Assembly (NCBI GenBank): GCA_964458325.1
Contig: CAYWIM010000060.1
Coordinates: 1-28,177 of the forward strand
Direction of reading: 5' to 3'
DNA length: 28,177 nucleotides
From: JAGMXM01 sp964458325
GTDB lineage: Bacteria > Verrucomicrobiota > Verrucomicrobiia > Limisphaerales > UBA1319
In this document: in pieces, positions 1-9,010 of the stretch
Layout of the letters: each line of letters starts with the position of its first letter
Numbering within the stretch: position 1 is the first letter of the stretch
Program-made: the position numbers and the translations under genes
Notes under the pieces: generated by a model
What the model was told of the DNA's origin: nothing
What the model saw: the letters and a program-made list of their open reading frames with translations, nothing else
The model's database searches: none

Positions 1-74
1 CTCGCTCGTCGCGCCTTGCCAGCCCGCCCAAATCCCCTCCAGCAAAATCGGAATTAATTTTTGCACAGACCCTT

Positions 75-1772
75 ATGTGTGCCACCGCTCCATTCACGGC
101 TGCCGGCCTGGCGCCGGACCTGCTGATTGTCAACGCCTCGATCCACACCATGGACGCCGCGCGGCCCACAGCCGAGGCGATCGCCATCCACGGCGGCCGC
201 ATTCTCGCCCTCGGCGCCACCGCCGAGTTGCGGGGGTGGGCCGGCCCGAACACTCATGTGATCGACGCTCGCCGCCACACCGTCTTGCCAGGTTTCAACG
301 ATGCCCACACTCACTTCCTCGAAGGGGGCTTCTCGCTTGCGGACGTCGATCTGCGCGACGCGGCATCCCCGGAAGAGATGGCCCGGCGGCTGGGCGAATA
401 CTCGCGCAAGCTGCCGAAAGGCCGGTGGATTCTCGGGGGATATTGGGATCACGAGCGGTGGCCAGGCGCGCCTCTGCCCACCCGCGAGATGATCGATGCG
501 GCCACACCGGATCACCCGGTATACGTGCATCGTCTCGATGGCCACATGGCCCTGGCCAACAGCCTCGCTCTCAAGCTGGCCGCCATCACCAAAGACACTC
601 CGGATCCGGCCGGCGGCATGATCGTGCGGGATCCCCGGACTGGCGAACCGACCGGCATTCTCAAGGACAACGCCCAGGGCCTCGTCGATCGCGTCGTTCC
701 CGCCCGCAGCGGCGATGAAAAACGCGCCGCCGCGCTGGCTGCAACGGCACACGCCGCCGCGCTGGGCGTGACCAGCCTCACCGATATGTCCGCCAACGAG
801 GACGTCGGCCTCTACCAGGACATGCTCGAACGCGGAGAATTGAAGACGCGCATCTACGCCATTCGGGCAATTGCCGCCTGGGAGGTCCTGGCCAAGACCG
901 GCGTGCGAGCCGCATTCGGCAGCGACATGCTCCGGATCGGCGGAGTCAAAGGCTTCGCCGATGGCAGCCTCGGATCGTCTACCGCGCTCTTCTTCCAACC
1001 TTACTCCGACGCACCCCAGACCCGAGGATTGCTCGCCGGCCAGATGCTCCCCGAAGGCATCATGCTCCAACGCGTTCAGGCCGCCGACCTTCATGACCTG
1101 CAGGTCATGATCCATGCGATCGGCGACGAAGCCAACCTGCGCGTCCTGGACCTCTACCGCGATGCCGCCGGCCAAAACGGCGCCCGCGACCGGCGCTTCC
1201 GTATCGAGCACGCCCAGCATCTGCGATCGAGCGAGATTCCCCGGTTCGGCCGCCAGCAGGTGATCGCATCGATGCAGCCCTACCATGCCGCCGACGATGG
1301 ACGCTGGTGCGAAAAACGGATCGGACCGGATCGCTCGAAGGGCGCCTACGCCTTCCGTTCTCTGATCGATGCCGGCGCACGCCTCGCCTTCGGCTCCGAC
1401 TGGCCGGTGGCGCCGCTCAATCCGCTCCTGGGAATCAAGGCCGCCGTCACCCGCCAGACGCTGGATGGAAAAAACCCCGGCGGCTGGATTCCAGAGCAGA
1501 AGATCGGCCTCGATGAAGCCGTGCGCGCCTTCACGTCGGGCTCGGCTTACGCCGAGTTTTCCGAGCCCGTCAAAGGCGCGCTCGCGCCGGGCAAGCTCGC
1601 CGACCTCATCGTGCTGGACTGCGACCTGTACACGATCAACCCGTCCGCCATCGACCAGGCTCGAGTCGTCCTGACCGTTCTGGACGGCAAGATCGTGCAT
1701 GACACATTGACATTGAGGACGAGGGGCGGGGGCGTGGCGCGGCGTTTAAGGATTCATGTTTCGGACGGGTGA
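75..1772 (+). CDS. YtcJ-like metal-dependent amidohydrolase
   Basis: This is a 565-residue protein of the amidohydrolase superfamily, amidohydrolase_3/YtcJ branch, whose members hydrolyse amide-type bonds in cyclic or N-acylated compounds; the substrate cannot be told from sequence. The N-terminal beta-sandwich region (about 14-70) leads into the TIM-barrel metal motif HTH at residues 78-80 (context GFNDAHTHFLEGG). Later metal or catalytic positions are visible in VMIHAIGDEAN, RIEHAQ and FGSDWPV. The C-terminal GALAPGKLADLIVLD returns to the sandwich domain, so the fold is complete. No signal peptide is seen, so it is probably cytoplasmic. Length is normal for the family (about 540-570). The last 20 or so residues after the usual end are Arg/Gly-rich and may be a run-on to the next available stop. 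It is separated by 69 bases from the next gene and shows no clear operon partner. Confidence 0.93.
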   Translation: MCATAPFTAAGLAPDLLIVNASIHTMDAARPTAEAIAIHGGRILALGATAELRGWAGPNTHVIDARRHTVLPGFNDAHTHFLEGGFSLADVDLRDAASPEEMARRLGEYSRKLPKGRWILGGYWDHERWPGAPLPTREMIDAATPDHPVYVHRLDGHMALANSLALKLAAITKDTPDPAGGMIVRDPRTGEPTGILKDNAQGLVDRVVPARSGDEKRAAALAATAHAAALGVTSLTDMSANEDVGLYQDMLERGELKTRIYAIRAIAAWEVLAKTGVRAAFGSDMLRIGGVKGFADGSLGSSTALFFQPYSDAPQTRGLLAGQMLPEGIMLQRVQAADLHDLQVMIHAIGDEANLRVLDLYRDAAGQNGARDRRFRIEHAQHLRSSEIPRFGRQQVIASMQPYHAADDGRWCEKRIGPDRSKGAYAFRSLIDAGARLAFGSDWPVAPLNPLLGIKAAVTRQTLDGKNPGGWIPEQKIGLDEAVRAFTSGSAYAEFSEPVKGALAPGKLADLIVLDCDLYTINPSAIDQARVVLTVLDGKIVHDTLTLRTRGGGVARRLRIHVSDG

Positions 1773-1841
1773 TACCATGAAAAGCCATCTGGCTTGGAGA
1801 TTTAGTCTCGCGGCGCGCGCCCGTTTTGATACGGTTGCAGG

Positions 1842-2381
1842 ATGACAGAGAAGCAGTTCTACGCTTGGCAGACCGCGGGGGGCACAAGCGATGTGATGCG
1901 CCTGGTGGACTGCTTGGAGCGCTCCGAGATACCGTGGTGCGCCATTGGCGGAATCGCTGTCAACCATTGGGCTGCCGAACCGATGGTGACCCAGGACGTG
2001 GATTTTGTCGTGGCGACGGACGCCATTGAGCGCACCGTCGAAGCCCTGCAGGCAGCAGGGTTCGTCGCCGAGCGTTTTCAGTGGTCCATCAACTTCAAGG
2101 GCCGGTCGAAGGTCAGCATCCAGTTGAGCACCGAGGAGTGCTATCGAGATTACCCTGAACGCTCCGTGGCTGCCGATGTCCACGGCATCCTGCTGCGTGT
2201 TGCGTCACTGGAAGACACGCTCACGGGCAAGATGAAAGCTTGGGCTGACCCCGAGAGGAGGCAGAGCAAGCGGATCAAGGATCTGGCTGATGTTGCGCGG
2301 CTCATCGAGGCCCACCCTGGTCTTTGGACGCTCCTCTCGGATGACCTGAGGGCGCGGCTTGAGCCACCGGGCAAGAAATGA
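1842..2381 (+). CDS. AbiEii-type / minimal nucleotidyltransferase domain protein
   Basis: A 179-residue protein of the nucleotidyltransferase superfamily (pol-beta fold). The signature is the Gly-rich strand-turn AIGGIAVNHW (about residues 34-43) followed by TQDVDFVV, in which the two Asp residues are the expected metal ligands. The C-terminal KMKAWADPERRQSKRIKDLADV segment matches the 'K..A..dR...KD..Dl' helix of AbiEii and related nucleotidyltransferases. Family members include type IV antitoxin-system toxins that transfer NMP or GMP. AbiE toxins normally sit next to an AbiEi antitoxin, and none is found here: the upstream gene is an amidohydrolase and the downstream gene lies on the other strand. 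It may be a housekeeping or orphan member. The ATG chosen gives the N-terminus MTEKQFYAWQTAGGTSDVMR, which I recall as typical for the subgroup. Confidence 0.85.
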   Translation: MTEKQFYAWQTAGGTSDVMRLVDCLERSEIPWCAIGGIAVNHWAAEPMVTQDVDFVVATDAIERTVEALQAAGFVAERFQWSINFKGRSKVSIQLSTEECYRDYPERSVAADVHGILLRVASLEDTLTGKMKAWADPERRQSKRIKDLADVARLIEAHPGLWTLLSDDLRARLEPPGKK

Positions 2382-2486
2382 GGCTGTCGAGCCATGCGCT
2401 CCGCCGAATCGCGGCCCCGGCTTGCAGGCTGGCAATTTGGCAGACACGGAGGGGCCGCCATCGATGAGCTGATCCTAGCAACACTC

Positions 2487-2510
2487 AATGGGGTCGAACG
2501 ATGACCCATT
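2487..2510. terminator. Candidate bidirectional hairpin between convergent genes
   Basis: AATGGGGTC and GACCCATT pair with one bulged G around the loop GAACGAT. It lies between the nucleotidyltransferase (+) and the beta-helix gene (-), which converge here. There is no long T tract (CTGTTTC follows on +), so termination activity is only suggested by position. The rest of 2382-2529 shows no coding signal. Confidence 0.3.
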
Positions 2511-2529
2511 CTGTTTCAACAGGGCCACC

Positions 2530-4431
2530 TTAATCCCGATCGAGCTGGCCGGTGTTGGCATCGAACAGGCTCGGCCCAGCGCCATCCGACTTCACGGTGA
2601 CGCCGAAGACCTGCACGCCCAGCGTGCGGGCGTCGTTCGAGCCGGGAATGACGCGCTGCGGCACCCATCCCCGGGCGCGCAGCTCCAGACGGACTCGATC
2701 CGCGGGCTGGGCGGGCAGCGCCAAGGAGACGAAGCGGTTGGTCGCCGCCAAGGGAGCCAGGCGCCGGCCCTCGAGGCAGATGCCGGCGTCCTCGGCAAGC
2801 GCCTCCTTCGGCGCATGCAGTTCGATCGTGATCGCGGCGGATTTCCCGGGCACGACGGGCAGAATCAGCCATGCGTTGCCGGAGGAGGTCCAGCGGAACG
2901 ATCGGCCGGTGTTCTCCGCGCCGTGAAAGCCTTGCAGATAGCGGCCATCGCCGGGAGCGCCCACGGCCAGCCTGTAATGAGCGCGGGCTTGCGGCGTCCA
3001 TGCGATGGGATCGGGCTCGTTCAACGCGATCTGGGCACGCTCGCCGGCGGAGTTATCGACACGGAACCCGCCCGCAGCCTGGTTGCCGATCAGGATGGCA
3101 GAGGCGACGTTGGAAGCCACGGCCACGGCCACGCCGTCCTGGGCAAAGGTGCAGCCTTGGACGATGGAACGTCCGGCATCGAGCTGGATGGCCGGTGAAC
3201 CCGAGCCTCGGTTGTCCCAATGGACGAAGTGGCATGCGCTGGCTGTGAATTGGCCTTGGGCGCTTCGCATCCAGACGCATCGGTCGATCGGCCCCCAGAA
3301 GGAGCAGTTCGCCAGGCTCACTTTGCCGCCGGCATCCGGGGCGATCTCCAGACAGACCGCGTTCGTGCTGCCCCAGCGGCCGACGAATTCGCCGTTGCTG
3401 ATGAGCAGGCCGGGCGGCTGGGCCTGTTCCACGACCACGGCGCGCTCGCATGAATCCGCGCCCAAGCCCAGGAAGTTGCCGTTGGCGCTCCCGTGCCTCG
3501 AGGCCGAGAACCGATAGCCGATGCCGTAGCCGAAACAGAACGTGTTCGCCACGTAATGCCAGTCCGTGCGGGCGAACTCGAACGCGACGCCGTGCAGGTT
3601 GATCCACTTGCAGTAGGGATCCTCCTGGTCGTAGGCGAGCCCGAAGGGCCAGAAATGGACGTTCTCGATGCGCCCGATGTCGTAACATTCGTCCACGAAC
3701 AGCCCGCGCCGGATGGGATAGCCGGTGATGTTCCGCACGAGATGGCGCGCGGACCGGACCAGGTGGATGGCCTCGTAAGGATTCAGGAAGCAGCAGTCCT
3801 GCACCGCGACGTTCTCAGTGTCGCGCGAAGCCACGCACGGCGGGTAGGGCACCGGCGGCACATCCGACCGCTTCCACTCGGGGTATTCGACGATCAGCCC
3901 GGCGACTCCGGCGTTGGGCCCGGCCAGGCGAATGAACGGCTCCCCGTTGGTGGCGCCCCGCCCCGCGCTGGCCAGGAGGACCGTGCCGGTGAGATTCGTC
4001 GCGCCCAGGGCTGCCGGGCGTGGCGCCGAGCGGAACACGCCTTGCAGCGTCACATGGGCGGGCACACGCAGGTTGCCGTGGATGCGATAACGTCCGGCCG
4101 GGATCTCGACCACGCCGCCGCCGGCCTTGCCCGCGGCGTCCAGGGTCCCCTGGAAGGCCCGGGTGCAGTCGGTCCGGCTGTCGGCAACCGCTCCGGCGGC
4201 TGCCACGTTCCATCGCATCGGCGCCGTATCCGGCGGCGCATCCTGAGCCCGCGCGAGGCTCGGCGGCATCGCTGCGATGGCGAACATGAGTGCGCCCAGC
4301 ATAGCAGCCGGACTGCCGCGACCGCAGCGGACCCGTCGGGATCCCCTCCCTGCAATCGTTCTGCCCAAGACAGAGCTGGCGAAGCGAGGGACGGGCGATG
4401 GAGTCAGACCGGATGGCGATCGTGTTTTCAT
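2530..4431 (-). CDS. Pectate-lyase-superfamily right-handed beta-helix protein, exported
   Basis: The protein is up to 633 residues. After a hydrophobic export-type segment (about 44-62, ending ARA-QDA), residues 77-131 read as the entry of a Pectate_lyase_3-type beta-helix: GAVADSRTDCTRAF, GGGVVEIPAGRYRI and VPAHVTLQGV. The middle (about 150-450) contains many short strand repeats with N/G turns, as expected for a parallel beta-helix. The last 150 residues look like a separate beta-sandwich. Family members bind or cleave polysaccharides, but many are not lyases, so no reaction is claimed. The start is uncertain: the first ATG gives a long Arg-rich n-region, while Met44 (position 4302) would give a short leader without basic residues. 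It is transcribed divergently from the nucleoside hydrolase across the 4432-4697 gap, which contains an inverted repeat, so shared regulation is possible. Confidence 0.82.
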   Translation of the reverse strand: MKTRSPSGLTPSPVPRFASSVLGRTIAGRGSRRVRCGRGSPAAMLGALMFAIAAMPPSLARAQDAPPDTAPMRWNVAAAGAVADSRTDCTRAFQGTLDAAGKAGGGVVEIPAGRYRIHGNLRVPAHVTLQGVFRSAPRPAALGATNLTGTVLLASAGRGATNGEPFIRLAGPNAGVAGLIVEYPEWKRSDVPPVPYPPCVASRDTENVAVQDCCFLNPYEAIHLVRSARHLVRNITGYPIRRGLFVDECYDIGRIENVHFWPFGLAYDQEDPYCKWINLHGVAFEFARTDWHYVANTFCFGYGIGYRFSASRHGSANGNFLGLGADSCERAVVVEQAQPPGLLISNGEFVGRWGSTNAVCLEIAPDAGGKVSLANCSFWGPIDRCVWMRSAQGQFTASACHFVHWDNRGSGSPAIQLDAGRSIVQGCTFAQDGVAVAVASNVASAILIGNQAAGGFRVDNSAGERAQIALNEPDPIAWTPQARAHYRLAVGAPGDGRYLQGFHGAENTGRSFRWTSSGNAWLILPVVPGKSAAITIELHAPKEALAEDAGICLEGRRLAPLAATNRFVSLALPAQPADRVRLELRARGWVPQRVIPGSNDARTLGVQVFGVTVKSDGAGPSLFDANTGQLDRD

Positions 4432-4447
4432 GAACCAATGCAGTCGC

Positions 4448-4589
4448 GTCTAAATAGTTGCCAGAAACAACGTGCTGCGTCGCTGCTTCCCGCAGTTGAC
4501 ATGCTGTCAGGCGTTGGATGACCTGACACGCAGCAATCGTGCCGCGCCTCCATTTCATCCCATTCGCCTCATTTATCAACTATTTAGAC
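4448..4589. repeat. Perfect 13-bp inverted repeat, arms 118 bases apart
   Basis: GTCTAAATAGTTG at 4448-4460 is the exact reverse complement of CAACTATTTAGAC at 4577-4589. The arms are strikingly AT-rich in a GC-rich sequence. They occupy the divergent gap between the beta-helix protein and the nucleoside hydrolase. They could be two copies of one regulator operator in opposite orientation, giving DNA looping, or the terminal repeats of a 142-base MITE-like element. No target-site duplication is obvious, which favours operators. Confidence 0.6.
4505..4528. promoter_or_regulatory. Dyad symmetry inside the divergent intergenic region
   Basis: TGTCAGG (4505-4511) and CCTGACA (4522-4528) form a perfect 7-bp inverted repeat with a 10-base spacer. 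A TTGACA (4496-4501) precedes it on the plus strand, but no convincing -10 box follows at the usual spacing. The dyad lies centrally between the two 13-bp arms described for 4448-4589. It may be an operator; the evidence is symmetry and location only. Confidence 0.3.
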
Positions 4590-4697
4590 CCATTGCCCAT
4601 TCGGCGGTTGAGGACGAGGGAGTCCGCAGTCCGGAAGATTCGCACGCAGCGGTCGCGGAGCTTTACAATGGGCGCGAGCTCCTGGCAGCATGACTGA

Positions 4698-5765
4698 ATG
4701 GCTCCGATGCACCGCGTTGCGGGATTTTTAAGAACGGCTGCCGGACCGGCGCTGTCCTTTGGCCCAGGCTTTCTCGTCGTCCTCGCTGGGGCGGCTCGTA
4801 GGCTGGCCCGGCGGCTGAGGGCGGGGGTATTCATGCTTGCGCTTGCCGCGGCCGTCTCTGCCGCCGAGCGGGCCGTACCCCGATGGCCGCCGGCGGGCCA
4901 GCGGCTCCGGGTGGTGATTGACACCGATGCCGCTTGCGAGATCGACGACCGCTACGCGATCGCCATGGCGCTCGCGGCCCAAGACAGGTTCAGGATCGAA
5001 GGCTTCGTCGGCGCCCACTTCGGCGATTCGGGCGGGCCCGGCGGCATCGCAAAATCTGTCGATGCGATCCACACCATTTTGGAGAAAGCGGGCATGGCGG
5101 GCCGCTTTCCAGTCAAACGGGGGGCGTCGCCATTCCAATACTCTGCTTTGCCCGTCGAGTCGGAAGGCGTCGATTTCCTGATCGAGCGGGCGCTGGCGAA
5201 GGACGAGCAAACCCCGCTCTGGATCATCTCGCTGGGCGCATGCACCGATGTCGCGGCCGCGTGGCTGAAGCGTCCGGAGATCGCCGCCAAGGTGGCAGTC
5301 TTCTGGCACGGGCGCACCCAGTTCTGGCCGGAGAAATGCTGGAACTTCAATGTGTATAACGATCTCAAGGCGGTGCGGATCCTGTTCGCGTCCGATTTGC
5401 CGCTGATCCTGTTCGACACGGGGACACACCTCACATGTCCGATGGCCGAATCGGAACAGCGGCTGAAGCCGTGCGGGGAGCTGGGAAAATACCTGCACGA
5501 ATTCCGACTGCGCAGCCCCGGTTTTCAATCACCGACGAAGGGGTTCTTCGACTTGGGGGACATCGCGGCCTTGGCGGAACCGGGTCTGGCGAAGTGGGAA
5601 GTCGTTTCCGCCCCCAATGTCCACTGGGATATGCTCTACCAGCCCGGCAAGGGCCGCGGGCAAATCCTGCGGGTTCACGCCATTGACCGCGACGGGACCT
5701 TCGACCTGTTCTATCGAAAGATGACGGCTGCGTTTCCGCCGTCGCGAGCGGAATCAACCCGATGA
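4698..5765 (+). CDS. Secreted nucleoside hydrolase (IUNH family)
   Basis: This 355-residue protein belongs to the inosine-uridine-preferring nucleoside hydrolase fold, whose members cleave N-ribosidic bonds using a bound Ca2+. The N-terminal metal motif is DTDAACEIDD (Asp75, Asp77, Asp83, Asp84), a spaced variant of the classical DTDxGxDD. Further support is LWIISLGACTDVAAAW, the NFNVYNDLKAV segment (family position of 'E/N-x-N...D..A') and PLILFDTG. A basic then hydrophobic stretch (residues 34-56, RRLARRLRAGVFMLALAAAV) looks like a signal peptide, so the annotated ATG may be upstream of the true start; Met46 alone would lack the basic part. The expanded DTD-loop suggests a subfamily of unknown substrate. 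It is followed 58 bases later by the broken GH2 gene on the same strand. Confidence 0.85.
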   Translation: MAPMHRVAGFLRTAAGPALSFGPGFLVVLAGAARRLARRLRAGVFMLALAAAVSAAERAVPRWPPAGQRLRVVIDTDAACEIDDRYAIAMALAAQDRFRIEGFVGAHFGDSGGPGGIAKSVDAIHTILEKAGMAGRFPVKRGASPFQYSALPVESEGVDFLIERALAKDEQTPLWIISLGACTDVAAAWLKRPEIAAKVAVFWHGRTQFWPEKCWNFNVYNDLKAVRILFASDLPLILFDTGTHLTCPMAESEQRLKPCGELGKYLHEFRLRSPGFQSPTKGFFDLGDIAALAEPGLAKWEVVSAPNVHWDMLYQPGKGRGQILRVHAIDRDGTFDLFYRKMTAAFPPSRAESTR

Positions 5766-5823
5766 TGCGCGGCTGGTTCGGCATGCCGGCCCGGCATCGC
5801 GGGCGAACGACCATCCCACTCCC

Positions 5824-8800
5824 ATGCAACTCCTGAACTTCTATCGGCTGGCTCCGATTCTGCTGGTTGCCGCCGGGCTTCATGCGAGCGCCGCGCCCCG
5901 CGAGGTCCTCGACCTGAACGGCTCCTGGGAATACCAAATCGTGCAGGACCTCTCGCCCGAGCCGCCCGTGTCGGGCTGGAAGCCGTTCGCGGTCCCGGGC
6001 ATGCTGCGCGGCCACGATTACCAGCGGGCTTGGTTCCGGCGGACGGTCACCGTGCCCGCCGCGATGCGCGGCCAGCGGGTGAAGCTGCGCTTTGGAGGCG
6101 TGAAGTTCAACAGCCGTGTTCTCCTCAACGGCGATGCGGTGGGCGGCTGCTTCGGCGGATACGAGCCGTTTGAATTGGATGCATGAGGATCCGCATCTGT
6201 ATCGCCTGCGCATGTCGCTTTCGACGGGGGACGAGGTGCGGACGCGGTTTGGCTTCCGCGAGTTCTGGATCGACGGCTCGGATTTTGTTCTCAACGGGAG
6301 CAAGGTGCATCTGCTGGCGAGCGCGGGCTGGCCGAACCGGGCGCCGATGGCCCCGGATCAGATCCGCCGCATGTGGCTGGGAGTCAAAGAGGCTGGCTGC
6401 GTCGCATTTCGAACCCACACCCAGCCCTGGATGCGCAGGTATTACGACGCGGCGGACGAGGCGGGCCTCCTGATGATTGTCGAGGGCGCGGTCTTCAACG
6501 ATGACGAGACCTACCGCGTTCACGATCCGGCCTTCTGGAACCACTACGCGAGGCATCTCGATGCCATGGTTCGAGCCCACCGGAACCATCCCTCGGTCGT
6601 GATGTGGAGCCTCGAGAACGAGTTCTCGGGGAGCCGCATGAACGACGCCTCGCCCGCCAAGGCCGATCTCATCCGCATGGGGCAGTGGGTCAACCAATGG
6701 GACCCGACCCGCCCCATGTTTTACGAATCGGACGGCGATCCGGGCGGCGTGGCAGATGTGATCGGAATCCATTATCCGCACGAGTATCCCTTCTACACCG
6801 GGTGGCCCAACGAGTCCTGGTGGCTGGGCCAGCCCAAGGTGCTTGGCCACCGGTTCGACAATGGCGATCCGGAGTTTTTCTGGCGGAAGGACAAGCCGCT
6901 TTACATCGGTGAATTCCTCTGGATCCCCTCCCACGATCCATCGTGGAACACCGTGTTCCTCGGCGATCATGCCTACATCGATTACCACCGCCAGCGCAAC
7001 GTCGCCAAGGCCGAGAGCTGGAAGATGCAGATCCTCGGCTACCGCCATTTCGGCGTCAGCGGCATGTGTCCCTGGACGATGATGGAAGGCGGCGCGCTCG
7101 ATGAGGATGGCTCCTTCGATCCGGAGAATCCGCTCTACCAGGCGGTCCGTCACGCCTACCAGCCCGTCGCCGCCTACTGTCACGATTATGACCGCCGCTT
7201 CTATGCCGGCGGCCCGGTCCACCGCCGCGTCGAGGTCTTCCATGACATCCTCGAGGCATCCGGCCTGACTTTGGCATGGACGCTGGCGATGAATGGCCGG
7301 GCTGTCGACCAGGGCAGGAAGGAATTGAGCCTCGAGCCGGCCGACCGCCAAATGCTGGAGGTGATTCTTACCATGCCCGATGTCCGCCGCCGCACCGCCG
7401 CCGACTGGCAGTTGACGCTCACGCGAAACGGCCGGCGCGTCTTCGAGGACACGCACCGCTATGCCGTCCTTCCCCGCCCGGCTTTGCCTCGAGTGGCGGC
7501 CTCCTTCGGCCTGCATGATCCCCGCGGAAAAACACGGGCGTTGCTCGAAGCCAACGGCCTGCGTCCTGCCATTGTGGATGCCCTCGACAAGCTCGATCCG
7601 GCGCTCGAGCTGCTGGTGATCGGCGCCGGGGCCTTGCGCGCCGAATCAAGCCGGGAGATCGTGATCGGGCACGAGCATCCGCAGCGGGCCGCGCTGATGG
7701 AATTTGTGCGCAAGGGAGGGCGCCTGCTGGTGCTCGAGCAGGAGGCGTATCCAGAGGGGCTTTGGGATGCCGGCCTCTCGCCCCACCGATCGACCATGAC
7801 CTTCCCGCTGCGTCCGGGCCACCCGGCACTGCGGGGTGTGGAACCGGACGATCTGAAGTTCTGGCGCGGCGACCATTGGGTCACGGCGGCCGAACCGATG
7901 CGCTCGGACCGCGGAGGCGCCGCCGCCATCGTCGTCTCTGGATCCGCCGCCGGCCTGGATCATGCGCCTCTCCAGGAGGATTTCGTCGGGCAGGGATGCC
8001 GGGTGTTCTGCCAGCTCAAGCTAATCGAGAAATTCGAGACCGAGCCGGCCGCGGCGCAGATTCTGTCCAACCTGCTCGATTACCTCGACAAATATCGCCC
8101 GGCGCCGCGGAAGGTGGGCCTGATGGGGGGGACCAAGGATTACCGGGATTACCTTCAAGGCCTCGGCATTCGATTCGATGATATCGCTGGCTCGATCGGC
8201 CCAAAGGACCTGGCTGCATATTCGCTCGTGCTGTGCCGGGGCGCGTCCGATGCTGGCGCAGCCCTGCGCGCGTTTGTGGAGGAAGGAGGCCATTTGCGGG
8301 AAGGCAAAGACGCTGGAACCAGCGACGTCAAACTGCGGAACCCAGCCGGCCGCGCTCTGGAACGGCGTCCGCCCGGCCGGGGGTTGGCAGCCGTTGCCCA
8401 CACGACCGCCAGCATCCATTTCCTGACCGAACCTCCGACGACAGCCGTCGCCCAGCGCGGCCGGGGCATGGTCGTGATCGACCTGCTCCGCTGGGACACC
8501 GAACAACGCAACAGCCGAAAGGCCGCCCGCTTTGCATCGTCCCTGCTGGCCGCGCTCGGGGCGGAGTGCGTTGCCCGGCATGGCGTGACGATCGAGTGCG
8601 AGCAGATGACGCCGGACGCCAAACTGACACAGTTCCGCCGGCAAGGCGGCTGCGCCGTCTTCGGGGCCAACGGAGCGATTCGAACCCGGATCGAGGTGGC
8701 CCAAAAGGCCATCTACACGATGGAGCTCATCGCCGCCGGCTCCCAGGTCGAGGGTGTGTATCCGCTGGTGGACGTGCACCTGGATGGCCGCAAGGTCGGC

Positions 8801-8956
8801 AGCATCCAGCTCAGCCAGGACGGCTTGCGAGCATATCCCCTCGAGCTCAATCTGACCCAGGGTGCGCACGAGTTGGGCCTGGTGTTCGTCAACGACCGCT
8901 ATATCCCCGGCGTGGCCGACCGCAACGTGCAGATGGACAAAGTGGTGTTCTATTGA
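5824..8956 (+). pseudogene. GH2 family glycosidase broken by internal deletion and frameshift
   Basis: The gene starts with a signal peptide (MQLLNFYRLAPILLVAAGLH, cleavage after ASA) and a GH2 sugar-binding domain (LDLNGSWEY, then WFRRTVTVPA). Reading in this frame stops at 6184-6186 just after GGYEPFELDA, halfway through that sandwich domain. The sequence resumes in another frame with EDPHLYRLRM and RFGFREFWIDG, which normally belongs to the end of the second (Ig-like) domain. About 100-150 residues are therefore missing and the frame is shifted. The TIM-barrel is otherwise intact: the acid/base is in NHPSVVMWSLENEF (Glu codon 6620-6622) and the nucleophile in YIGEFLW (Glu codon 6911-6913). 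A long C-terminal part (about 7500-8940) includes a Rossmann-like glutamine-amidotransferase-type stretch and a final beta-sandwich. Codons around 8280-8420 fit poorly and may hold further damage. An assembly error is the alternative explanation. Confidence 0.75.
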
Positions 8957-9010
8957 CACGGCCAAGAATGCCTTGCCGGTGTTGGATCGTTTGCATTTCA
9001 ATGGCGATTT

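Noticed and set aside
54..1700. 548-codon open frame on the minus strand opposite the amidohydrolase
   Set aside because: It is a shadow of the GC-rich amidohydrolase gene. The product has no family character, whereas the plus-strand frame has all metal motifs.
8671..8690. tRNA T-arm-like sequence (GGGTTCGAATC on the minus strand)
   Set aside because: The flanking bases do not form a T stem or acceptor stem, and it lies in the continuous GH2 reading frame.
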